NCBI GenBank assembly: GCA_051453625.1
Contig: JBOZIK010000001.1
Location: 179,801,717-179,822,524 of the forward strand
Reading direction: 5' to 3'
DNA length: 20,808 nt
From: Welwitschia mirabilis
Lineage: Eukaryota; Gnetophyta; Gnetopsida; Welwitschiales
The position numbers and the translations under genes were made by a program. Of the stretch, positions 8,667-17,814 are shown one piece after another. The notes under the pieces are model-generated. The model searched no databases. It was not told where the DNA came from and saw only the letters and a program-made list of their open reading frames with translations. Numbering within the stretch: the first letter of the stretch is position 1; each line of letters starts with the position of its first letter.

Positions 8667-9376
8667 TGTGAATTTGAAACTACATGATTAAAAAAAAAAT
8701 TTGAAGTTTAGCATCTTTTCCTTGATTCGCATGTCTGTGTTTGGCAGGAATAACAGATGGCTCCAAGAAGAGATGTACCACCACCCATAGATGTGACCTC
8801 CCTAGTAAATGCTATTAACCATCTAGTTGATAAAATTTAGGCTAGGAGAGATGATAGAAATGTGGATGATNNNNNNNNNNNNNNNNNNNNNNNNNNNNNN
8901 NNNNNNNNNNNNNNNNNNNNNNNNNNNNNNNNNNNNNNNNNNNNNNNNNNNNNNNNNNNNNNNNNNNNNNNNNNNNNNNNNNNNNNNNNNNNNNNNNNNN
9001 NNNNNNNNNNNNNNNNNNNNNNNNNNNNNNNNNNNNNNNNNNNNNNNNNNNNNNNNNNNNNNNNNNNNNNNNNNNNNNNNNNNNNNNNNNNNNNNNNNNN
9101 NNNNNNNNNNNNNNNNNNNNNNNNNNNNNNNNNNNNNNNNNNNNNNNNNNNNNNNNNNNNNNNNNNNNNNNNNTATAAATTTGAAACTACATAATTAAAA
9201 AAAAATTCAAAGTTTAGCATCTTTTCCTTGATTCACATGTCTGTGTTTGGCAGGAATAACAGATGGCTTCAAGAAGAGATGTACCACCGCCCATAGATGT
9301 GACCTCCCTAGTAAATGATATTAACCATCTAATTGATAAAATTTAGGCTAGGAGAGATGATAGAAATGTGGATGAT
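8667..9376. repeat. Duplicated leader/gag start around gap 8871-9173
   Basis: Bases 8667-8870 and 9174-9376 are the same post-PBS leader and gag N-terminus with a few percent difference, separated by 303 N. This is probably two alleles or copies placed side by side by the assembler, though a real tandem repeat cannot be excluded. Confidence 0.7.
8757..8870 (+). pseudogene. gag N-terminal fragment, first copy
   Basis: Starts at the ATG at 8757 with MAPRRDVPPPIDVTSLVNAI, matching the gag starts at 9263 and 10490. A TAG interrupts it at codon 28 where the copy at 10490 has CAG. It is cut off by the gap at 8871. Confidence 0.7.
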
Positions 9377-9450
9377 GCAAATTAGAAATTGATGATGCAG
9401 TTTAGATGAACCAATCCCCCAATCTTTGAAGGATTTGATAGTGCAGCTCA
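9263..9450 (+). pseudogene. gag N-terminal fragment, second copy
   Basis: Same gag start as at 8757, beginning MASRRD, with the same in-frame TAG after about 27 codons and further stops. It extends to the NPPIFEGFDSAAQ segment before the gap at 9451. It probably duplicates the fragment at 8757 through the assembly. Confidence 0.7.
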
Positions 9451-9550
9451 NNNNNNNNNNNNNNNNNNNNNNNNNNNNNNNNNNNNNNNNNNNNNNNNNN
9501 NNNNNNNNNNNNNNNNNNNNNNNNNNNNNNNNNNNNNNNNNNNNNNNNNN

Positions 9551-10390
9551 CCTCTGCCCATGTCGATTATCACCATCCGCGTTTGCCTCGCTGGCGTAAG
9601 TGCTACCCTTTTCTTTAGGCTTTATGTCCTTTTGCGTGGTCACTAGTGGCTCTCCTTGCTGCACTCCTCTTTGTGCCTATCCTGTGTGCCTTCTTTTCCT
9701 CATGCGACAACCCTTCCATGAGGCCTTTCTCACTAACACACTCACCCTACCTTTCCTTACTTGTGCTGAAGCCATGCTGCTATTTTTCTCTGCCTCCTCC
9801 ACCACTAGCCCATATTTCTCAGCACCTTGTGTCATCTCGATAGCTTGTCGCTTGCAATGCCTACACACTAACGCCTTCCTTTTTACCTCAAATCATGCCT
9901 GTCTGCCCAAAAAGAACCTCTTTGTCAGCACCAACCAGTCATATTAGAAACAAGTATTAAAATAGAACTAGTTGCTAAGATAGCTAAACTGGTATTATCT
10001 AAGGAATAATAGGTAACTAAAAGGGGGAGGTCCTTAGTTCAAGTCCTACCACCTACATGCTGATGTTATGAACCACTATTATTTTGTAAAGAAAATTCTG
10101 TACAACACAACCTTGATATTTAGGCAATATTAATGGGGTGGATTTACCTAATTCATGCAAACCATAATTTATAAATTTTCTTATGGTCATATAATGATCG
10201 TCTTATTCATCTAAAACACCCTTGTATACCTTTCAATCTAAATACACTATATTCAACTTTCATTAGATTACTTCTTTTCTAATTAAATTAATAGAATGAA
10301 ATGATATTATGAAGCATTAATTCTTAATAAGGATAATGTGTAAATCTTATGTCTATTTGGACAGAATTCATGCAAAACTCTAACATTAAA
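9551..10390 (+). repeat. LTR tail of a second, related element
   Basis: A C/T-rich stretch (9551-9940) followed by AT-rich sequence leads directly into a primer-binding site at 10394 and a gag start at 10490, the position an LTR should occupy. It does not resemble the tails of the two outer LTRs (8250-8644 and 19200-19603), so it comes from a different element, or from a mis-joined contig since gaps lie on both sides (9451-9550, 10441-10450). Open frames at 9600-9947 lack recognisable domains. Confidence 0.45.
9976..10050 (+). other. tRNA-derived (SINE-like) Pol III promoter candidate
   Basis: TAGCTAAACTGG (9981-9992) matches the A-box consensus with one mismatch, and AGTTCAAGTCC (10036-10046) matches the B box with one mismatch. 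They are 43 bases apart. I cannot fold a convincing tRNA around them, so this is at best a decayed tRNA-derived SINE or tRNA pseudogene. Chance similarity is possible. Confidence 0.3.
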
Positions 10391-10393
10391 TTT

Positions 10394-10405
10394 TGGTATC
10401 AGAGT
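10394..10405 (+). promoter_or_regulatory. Second primer-binding site
   Basis: TGGTATCAGAGT matches the initiator-Met primer site at 11 of 12 positions. It lies 96 bases before the third gag start, whereas the site at 8648 lies 109 bases before its own. Confidence 0.65.
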
Positions 10406-10489
10406 GCTAGGTTTTGAATTTGAACTTGTGTGATTAAATTNNNNNNNNNNTGTCTTGATCCACATTTCTGTGTTTGACAGGATTAAGAG

Positions 10490-11420
10490 ATGGCTCCAAG
10501 AAGAGCTATACCATTGCCCATAGATGTGACCTCCCTAGTGAATGCCATTAACCGCCTGGTCAATGGGCTTCAGGCTAGGAGAGATGACAGGAACGTGGAT
10601 GATGCAAATTGGAAACTGATGACATAGTTTAGGTGAACCAATCCCCCAATCTTTGAAGGATTTAATAGTGCAGCTCAAGCTGATGCCTAGTTAATCTTAA
10701 TAAATAGGAATGTAAAACTATTCAACTTCACATTTGAGTGGATGACCATTCTTATTATACATCAATTGAGGAAGAATGCTATCTTGTGATGGAATGCAAA
10801 AAAAGCACATTCCACTTTTCCTAAGCACTGTTCTTGGGAGGATTTTGAAGGTCGATTTCAAGATAGATACATTTCAAAGTACTTCAAGAATGTTAAGGTA
10901 GAGGAATTCTATAGCCTTAGACAAGAATCCTCAACTATGGCTTAGTACAAAAATCACTTCATGCAGCTGTTACACTATGTACCTAAGATAGCTAACACTG
11001 AAGTAGTAAAGATTCGTAGGTTGGTTGCTGGTTTACATTTTGTGATCTAAAGGTAGGTTAAGCTATTTCAATTGAGGAATTTTGTAGAGGCCTTGGAAAA
11101 GGTCAAGCTTACTAAAAAATCATGGGAAATAATAGGAATTTCATGGATAAATGAGCCAATCCTTAGGAGAAGAGAGGAAATTTTACAAGGAAGAAGCCTT
11201 TTTTCAAGAATTCTAGAATGGCAAGAGGTATAAGATAGTAGAAACCAATTTAAGTGAATCAATTAGAGGCCAAACCCCCTTAAGAAAAAGGAAGAGCACA
11301 ACTATCAATTTCAAATGCTACCCGTTCTACTAAAGTTGAAGCTCAAGATCCTAAGAGAACTGGATGTTGCAGTTATGGAGGATCACATTTGATCAAAAAT
11401 TATCTTAGGAGAAAGAAAGA
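10490..11420 (+). pseudogene. gag polyprotein remnant with zinc knuckle
   Basis: Structural capsid gene of the retrotransposon, broken by many stops. The ATG at 10490 opens with MAPRRA, followed by NPPIFEGF and then a retrotrans_gag-like core; SWEDFEGRFQDRYI near 10832-10873 is the typical W-x2-F-x3-F signature and is still in the ATG frame. Tryptophan codons have turned into stops, for example TGA-TGG near 10788. By 11365 the frame has shifted. The nucleic-acid-binding knuckle there is C-x2-Y-x3-H-x4-Y: Cys 1 (11365) and His (11386) remain, but the second and third Cys codons (11374, 11401) are TAT, each one G-to-A step from TGT. No functional capsid could be made. Confidence 0.8.
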
Positions 11421-11424
11421 GGAA

Positions 11425-11860
11425 CAGGAAAGGATGAATATCAGAAAACTGTATGCATCCATATTAAAGGAAGAAGCTCAACCCTTAGTGATCTTAAAAA
11501 CTATAGGTATTTTTCTTAATGTTCTTATTAAAATCTTATTAGATCTAGTGGCTATAGATTCCTTTATATCTTATTGTATGTCTTAGAGATTGTTTTTAAA
11601 AGTTCACAATGAACAAAAAATTTCTGTGGAGTTACCAGATGGTATTTTTGATAGAGCCTTGGGTAGAACCCCTGTATGTGATGTTGCCATTGGAGGTTAT
11701 AATTTTCAAATCCTCTAGAGTTGGGATACTTTAATATCATCTTAGGTATGAATTGGTTGCAAGAAAATAGAGCTCAGATAGATTGTTTCTATAGATGAGT
11801 TACTGTGATAAGGCCTAGGAATGAAAAGGTCTAGCTACCTGTTTCTTCTAGACCTGCTAC
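11425..11860 (+). pseudogene. Retropepsin-like protease remnant
   Basis: Downstream of the knuckle, LLDLVAIDSFIS at about 11539-11574 aligns with the active-site region of gypsy proteases, which normally reads D-[ST]-G-A-x-H-S-F. The catalytic Asp codon (11542) is present but the Ser/Thr and Gly are replaced by Leu and Val, and a stop follows at 11584. Further on, ELPDG and a GRTP-like stretch fit the rest of the domain. It would have processed the Gag-Pol polyprotein and is clearly dead. Confidence 0.6.
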
Positions 11861-12046
11861 CAAAAGACTGATAGGTAAGAATTAGTTGATAAAGAAAGTA
11901 AAGAGGAGTAAAGTCATTAGAATTATTAGATTTTTATGTTTCCTTCAATCATAGTCAAATATCTTAGACATACCTATTATAAAGGAATATGTAGATCTAT
12001 TTTTGAAAGAACTTCTAGGATGTCCCTCGAGTAGGAATGAAAATTT

Positions 12047-12830
12047 TTGAAATATCTTAAACTAAATGTTGAACCAATCTCTAGAGCATCTTTTAGGATG
12101 TCTTTAATTGAGTTAGTAGAGTTGAAGACTCAAATAACTATACTACTAGATAAGGAGTTGATTAGGCCAAGCATATCTCCATGGGGTGCACTAATACTTT
12201 TTGTTAAAAAAAAGGATAGAAGTTTGAGATTTTGTATGGACTACATAATGCTAAATAAGGTTATCATAAGAAATAGTTATTCCATGCCTAAGATAGAGGA
12301 TCTGTTCAACCAACTGAAGTATGCTAGAGTTTTCTCTAAGATTGATCTTAAGTCTAGATATCATCAACTTAGGATCAAGGTATAAGATGCTTTCAAAACA
12401 ACTTTTCAAGACATGTATGGACATTACAAGTTTAAGGTAGTTCCTTTTGGCTTGATTAATGTACTAGTAGCATTTATGACATTAATGAATGGCATTTTTA
12501 GAGTTTATCTGGATGATTTTATGGTAGTGTTTATTGATGATGTGCTAGTTTATTATCCAACTAAATAAGCGCATGAAAAGCGCTTAAGGATAGTACTTGA
12601 TACCTTGTGAAAGAATCACTTCTTGGCAATCCTAAGAATTGTGAGTTTTAGCTATCTAAAATTAAATTTTTAGGGCATGTGATTTCAGAAGATGGAGTTG
12701 GTGTGGATGACGAAAAAGTTCAAGCTATTATAGATTAGCCTAAGCCTAAATCAGTAACAGAAGTCAGGAGCTTTCTTGGCCTTACAGGATATTATCAAAG
12801 GTTTAACAAAAATTTCTCTAAGATAGCTTC
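12047..12830 (+). pseudogene. Reverse transcriptase remnant
   Basis: The best-preserved part of pol. An open stretch of 112 codons (12047-12382) contains [28 protein letters not shown] and FSKIDL, with the motif A Asp at 12344. The following SRYHQ has Arg where the family has Gly. A TAA at 12383 interrupts it, but the same frame continues through [12 protein letters not shown] to the polymerase box FIDD at 12530-12541, whose two Asp codons are intact. A frameshift near 12610-12640 is followed by the thumb/connection region (GHVISEDG, SFLGLTGYYQRF), where a Trp codon is TAG (12736-12738 region). This is typical Ty3/gypsy and strongly supports the family call. Confidence 0.92.
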
Positions 12831-12834
12831 TCCA

Positions 12835-13330
12835 TGACTACTTTGCTTAGGAAGAACAAGCGGTTTAAATGGACTAGTTGATGTGATGAGGCATTCCAGG
12901 CATCAAAGTTAATTCTTATTTCAACGCTAGTTCTAAGAATGCCAGAATCAGGAAAGCCTTACACCCTTTACACAGATGCCTTAGGTAAAGGATTAAGAGC
13001 GTTCCTGATGCAAGATGATAAGCCGATCACTTATACATCTAGAAAATTAAAGAACCGTGAGAAGAATTCTCCTATTTATTATTTGGAGTTAGCAGCAGTT
13101 ATCCACATCTTGGAGATTTAGATGCATTACCTTTATGGAGAACAGATAGAGGTTTGAACGGATTATAAGAGTTTAAAATATATTCATACTCAGCGTAATT
13201 TAAATCTTAGACAGAGGCGATGGGTAGAATTCTTATAGGATTATGATCTCTTGGTGAATTGCCATAAAGGAAAGGCTAATGTTATGGTAGATGTCTTAAG
13301 TAAAAGAAGGCATACACTTTACCACCTGAA
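12835..13330 (+). pseudogene. RNase H remnant
   Basis: Connection sequence (RKNKRFKWT, then DEAFQASK) leads into RNase H at about 12939. YTLYTDALGKG carries the first catalytic Asp (12975), followed by ITYTSRKLKNREKNSP and LELAAVIHILEI. Trp after that is a TAG stop, then MHYLYG and TDYKSLKYIHTQ. NLRQRRWVEF and KGKANVMVDVLSK close the domain. All four acidic residues expected in the active site appear to remain, yet at least three stops interrupt the reading. It would degrade the RNA strand during reverse transcription. Confidence 0.85.
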
Positions 13331-13439
13331 GGTTAATGATGAGTTATTATAGGTGATACAGAAAGCATAAAAAATTGTCCACTATGTAGAAGAGTTAGAG
13401 AAGTTGAATTAGAAGGATTCTTCATCTTAAGAGATGATT

Positions 13440-14270
13440 TGGTATATTACTTAAAGAAAATTGTAATTCCTGATGTGTTAAGAAATTACTCTTTGAGGAA
13501 TTCCATTTAGCAAAATATGCTGTTCATTTAAGAGTTGATAAGATGTATAGAGATATCAAGCAATTCTATTGGTGGCTAGGAATGAAATTTAAGATAGCTG
13601 ATTTTGTGACTAAATGCATGACTTGTTAGCTAGTTAAGGATAAGAATAGGCATCCAATAGGACTTCTTTATCCTCACAGCATTCTAGAATGGAAGTGGAA
13701 AATGATTGGTATGTATTTCATCATAGGTTTGCCTAAATCCTAGGGAATATTTGATTCTATTTTTATTGTGGTAGATCTCTTAACGAAGAGTGCACATTTC
13801 TGTCCCATGAAAACAACTGATTCGGTTGAACAAATTGTAAGGGAGTATGTGAAAAATATTATTAGAATTCATGGAATTTCTAAGGTAATCATTTCAAATA
13901 GAGCTAGTAAGTTTACATTTATATTTTGAACTGCTTTTCATAAGGAGTTGGGAATGAAACTAAACTTGATCATAGCTTTCCATCCATAAATAGATGAACA
14001 AACTGAAAGGGTGAATCAATTTTTAGAGGATATGCTAAGGATGGATATCCTTAATTTGGAGGATTATGGATAGAGCATTTACCCTTGGTGGAATTTAAAT
14101 ACAAAAATAGCTACCAGGAATCAATTCGCTGTGCGTCGTTTGAGGCTTTGTATGGAAGAATGTGTATAACTCCAGTTTCTTAGTTTGATGAAGTAGGTAA
14201 GAGATTACTATAAGTTTCTTCCACTCAACAATTAGAAGAGAAGGTTAGGAGAATCAAGAAAATACTCCAA
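13440..14270 (+). pseudogene. Integrase zinc finger and catalytic core remnant
   Basis: The zinc-binding HHCC module is complete: His codons at 13504 and 13525 and Cys codons at 13615 and 13624, with H-x6-H-x29-C-x2-C spacing. It surrounds MYRDIKQFYWW. The catalytic triad is not complete. The first Asp position (13714) is TAT, Tyr; the second (13897) is AAT, Asn; only the Glu of QTERVNQ (14005) remains, 35 residues after the second position as in D,D-35-E. All these lie in one frame, with stops in between. Strand transfer would be impossible even without the stops. Confidence 0.87.
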
Positions 14271-14273
14271 GAA

Positions 14274-14625
14274 GTGAAAGACCGGCAAGCAAAGTATGCA
14301 AATCAACATAAAAGACAACTAGAATTTCGAGAAGATGATCATGTTTTTCTTAAGTATTCCTCCTTTAAGGGAGTATTCAGATTTGGTAAGAAGGGAAATT
14401 TAGCCCCAAGTTTTATAGGACCTTATCAGGTAATTAAGAGAGTTGGATTTATGACATATGATCTAGTACTACCATCACAGTTGTCTATGCTACATAATGT
14501 TTTTCATGTATTATTATTGAGAAACTGTTTTTTTGATGGGTTGAAGATCATTCTAGATCAGGATATTACTATTCTTCCTGACTATTCTATAGAAGCTCAA
14601 CCAGTGAAAGTACTTGATTAAAAGG
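14274..14625 (+). pseudogene. Integrase C-terminal GPY module remnant
   Basis: A 115-codon open stretch in a different frame from the integrase core. It contains DDHVFLK, FRFGKKGNLAPSFIGPYQVI with GPY at 14418-14426, then LPSQLSMLHNVFHV, the LPxxLSxxHxVFHV pattern of plant gypsy integrase tails. This module marks chromoviruses. Its opening is not a real start; the first codon is reached from a frameshift upstream. Confidence 0.85.
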
Positions 14626-14634
14626 AGGTGGCTC

Positions 14635-14745
14635 TTTGAGGAAAAATAGTTAGGATGTATAAAGTTTAGTGGTCAGGTCAGACAGAAGATAAAGCAACTT
14701 GGGAGCCTAAGAGCGATATCATGTAGTGGAAATTCAAGCTTTTGA
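14635..14745 (+). pseudogene. Chromodomain remnant
   Basis: After the GPY module and a stop, the frame continues GKIVRMYKV, stop, WSGQTEDKATWEP. This resembles the VKVxWxxxxxEEATWE core of chromodomains that end plant chromovirus integrases, which target insertion to modified histones. A stop replaces one residue beside the core Trp. The assignment rests on this short match. Confidence 0.6.
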
Positions 14746-14769
14746 TTCGTTTTCAGAAGGAAACCTCTT

Positions 14770-14781
14770 AAGGGGAAGAGA
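14770..14781 (+). promoter_or_regulatory. Polypurine tract of outer element
   Basis: AAGGGGAAGAGA, two bases before the 3' LTR start TGTCATG at 14784. It would prime plus-strand synthesis. Position and composition are as expected. Confidence 0.75.
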
Positions 14782-15335
14782 TTTGTCATGTCCAAAACTT
14801 AGTCAAGGTTAGAAAATATTTTTATTCATTTAGATAACTAATAGAATTTTAGAAGTTTAATAAAAATAAACAACACTAGTTTGAATTATTAAGGATAAAA
14901 ATATTTGTAAAATAAATGATGATAAAACTAGAGATAATTGCATGATATTTCCTTCATATTAGTTGGATGTTTTTATTTTGTAGTTGTAGTTAATTCTAAA
15001 TTTTACTATCTCTTATGCATGCTTATTTAATTGATGTAGTCTAACTGTAGATATTTTGAGTTAACTTGACATCTAATTGCAGCTTGACATATATATCTTC
15101 TTCAGTCATATTAATTTATTCAGAAGTTATGATGTGTAATCTCATGTTATTTTATTTCATGTAGTTTAATTTAATTTGCATATATTATTATGTTATTATT
15201 TAACCCAATGGCTAAACATGGAAAGAAATCCTAAACTTCTTGTAGTTAACCTAAATCCTATTGTTAGCTTACTATGAGTCCTTATTTATAAATACCTATA
15301 TCCATTTTTAGAAGAGTTATATTGAACGAATTGAT

Positions 15336-15341
15336 CACGTG
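15336..15341. promoter_or_regulatory. G-box (CACGTG) in 3' LTR, first
   Basis: A palindromic bZIP/bHLH binding core in the U3-like part of the LTR. The 5' LTR has TATGTG at 999-1004. Confidence 0.35.
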
Positions 15342-15716
15342 GAGTCTGAGTTAGATAAGATTACTTGGATTTTGCTAAGAACAGGTGTGATCCACAACCC
15401 CCCTCTTTTAAACTCTTGCATATCATGCTATTTCTTGTATATATAATTTGAATGATGTATTATGACTTGTATGCTTGTGTATGTATTTTGATGTGTTAAG
15501 TAATTTTGTAAAATTTGTAAATCTTGTGCCTGTTTCTTATGAGTCCTCTTGAGTCTGAGTTTGTAAGCACCTTGTGAAACCTTCAGTGAACATTGCTACT
15601 AACCTTATCATGTGGCTTTCTCGACTAGCCCTTTTTAGGAGACTTGTACTTGAGCTCCTTAATGACCATTGACTGATGTGAATTAAATTAAGAATTTTAA
15701 TACTAACTAGGGTAGC

Positions 15717-15722
15717 CACGTG
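15717..15722. promoter_or_regulatory. G-box (CACGTG) in 3' LTR, second
   Basis: A second CACGTG 381 bases downstream of the first. The 5' LTR has CACATG at 1621-1626, a single CpG-to-CpA change. Confidence 0.35.
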
Positions 15723-16321
15723 TATGGACTTCAAAGAGTATAACTCCCTACTGGGAGTCCCAAGGCCATTGGACCAAACTGTTAGAGCCAAAAAGAGGAG
15801 ATTGTGCACGCCTTTATGATTTTACCCCCTTCCTGATAGGGTGCATTCCAATTACTTGAGTGTGATTGGATAATAATAAACAAGATAATATAAACTGATC
15901 ATGGTCTTGCTCATATCTCTTGTTGTGAACCTTACTCTTGTTTTGGAAACCTTTCTCCCAACCCAATTCCTTGTCGTGGGCCATATTAGGAACTATAGTG
16001 AATTGTCGTTCGCATACCACTTATGTTTGTGTAGGAGTAAATGCAAATGAAAGACAAACAAGAGCTCGTGTTTGTTATCATCTGGGTGTCTCCTGCTTGT
16101 TCATTCAATCATGATGCAGTTATTTGTGATTATGCTATGCTCAGTTTCAGTTGTGTATTTGTTATACGTAATAGTTGAAGAAACGGTGTACTTCAGGAAG
16201 ATGTTTCAGTTATGAAATGATGTACTTTTGTATTAGATATCTATTGTGATCTTATTGTTGAGAATAAGTGTTTCTTTTTCTTGCAAGGGACCTAGTAAAA
16301 AAGACTTTAATTAGATTGTTA

Positions 16322-17400
16322 TTACTCTTGAAGTCTGTATGTTACATGTTGACCATTGTGAAGTAANNNNNNNNNNNNNNNNNNNNNNNNNNNNNNNNNN
16401 NNNNNNNNNNNNNNNNNNNNNNNNNNNNNNNNNNNNNNNNNNNNNNNNNNNNNNNNNNNNNNNNNNNNNNNNNNNNNNNNNNNNNNNNNNNNNNNNNNNN
16501 NNNNNNNNNNNNNNNNNNNNNNNNNNNNNNNNNNNNNNNNNNNNNNNNNNNNNNNNNNNNNNNNNNNNNNNNNNNNNNNNNNNNNNNNNNNNNNNNNNNN
16601 NNNNNNNNNNNNNNNNNNNNNNNNNNNNNNNNNNNNNNNNNNNNNNNNNNNNNNNNNNNNNNNNNNNNNNNNNNNNNNNNNNNNNNNNNNNNNNNNNNNN
16701 NNNNNNNNNNNNNNNNNNNNNNNNNNNNNNNNNNNNNNNNNNNNNNNNNNNNNNNNNNNNNNNNNNNNNNNNNNNNNNNNNNNNNNNNNNNNNNNNNNNN
16801 NNNNNNNNNNNNNNNNNNNNNNNNNNNNNNNNNNNNNNNNNNNNNNNNNNNNNNNNNNNNNNNNNNNNNNNNNNNNNNNNNNNNNNNNNNNNNNNNNNNN
16901 NNNNNNNNNNNNNNNNNNNNNNNNNNNNNNNNNNNNNNNNNNNNNNNNNNNNNNNNNNNNNNNNNNNNNNNNNNNNNNNNNNNNNNNNNNNNNNNNNNNN
17001 NNNNNNNNNNNNNNNNNNNNNNNNNNNNNNNNNNNNNNNNNNNNNNNNNNNNNNNNNNNNNNNNNNNNNNNNNNNNNNNNNNNNNNNNNNNNNNNNNNNN
17101 NNNNNNNNNNNNNNNNNNNNNNNNNNNNNNNNNNNNNNNNNNNNNNNNNNNNNNNNNNNNNNNNNNNNNNNNNNNNNNNNNNNNNNNNNNNNNNNNNNNN
17201 NNNNNNNNNNNNNNNNNNNNNNNNNNNNNNNNNNNNNNNNNNNNNNNNNNNNNNNNNNNNNNNNNNNNNNNNNNNNNNNNNNNNNNNNNNNNNNNNNNNN
17301 NNNNNNNNNNNNNNNNNNNNNNNNNNNNNNNNNNNNNNNNNNNNNNNNNNNNNNNTTACTCTTGAAGTCTGTATGTTACATGTTGACCATTGTAAAGTAA
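16322..17400. repeat. Duplicated flank around gap 16367-17355
   Basis: The 45 bases 16322-16366 recur at 17356-17400 with one difference. The 5' LTR has this segment once (about 2228-2272) with no extra sequence. The 989-N gap is therefore probably a sizing error and the two contigs overlap. Confidence 0.78.
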
Positions 17401-17744
17401 TACTAAACTAAATGTTTATTGTATTTCTCTTGATTTTAATAAAAGAGTTTAGTATATAATGGTTAACCTTTTTTTTTTGGTTCACAACATAAGCTTTAGT
17501 TCATGTGTTAATTTAAGGACCCACTACAATCTTGGGTAATTTAATTACTAAGAAAGAATTAAAGTTAAGTGAAGGACTTGAAGTTTATGCCTACTAAGCC
17601 ACTATTCATCTTAGGTGAACATTCAGAGCAAATGATTAGTATAAAAACTTGTTAGGTAGGTGATCTAGGGATCAAATCTCAACAATTACACTTTTTGGCT
17701 CTTTGCGTTTCAACAGCAAAGTTTTAGTTTTGTGAAGTCCTTAA

Positions 17745-17750
17745 TATATT
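17745..17750 (+). promoter_or_regulatory. Putative TATA box of 3' LTR
   Basis: TATATT aligned with TATATAT at 2608-2614 in the 5' LTR. It lies about 65 bases before the CpG-rich block. Inferred. Confidence 0.3.
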
Positions 17751-17814
17751 CATTTTTATTTTTCTTCTCCACAATTTATTTTTGCTCTCCAAAGCTTTCT
17801 TCCCCTTCAGACGC

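Noticed and set aside
8827-9220. Open frames of 110-127 codons on both strands
   Set aside because: They run through a 303-N gap and have no coding content of their own.
9600-9947. 115-codon frame with Cys-rich translation
   Set aside because: C/T-rich sequence at an LTR-like position. The cysteines have no regular spacing and no family is recognisable.
16339-17400. 353-codon open frame
   Set aside because: Nearly all of it is the 989-N gap; only about 24 codons are real sequence, and these are the duplicated gap flank.
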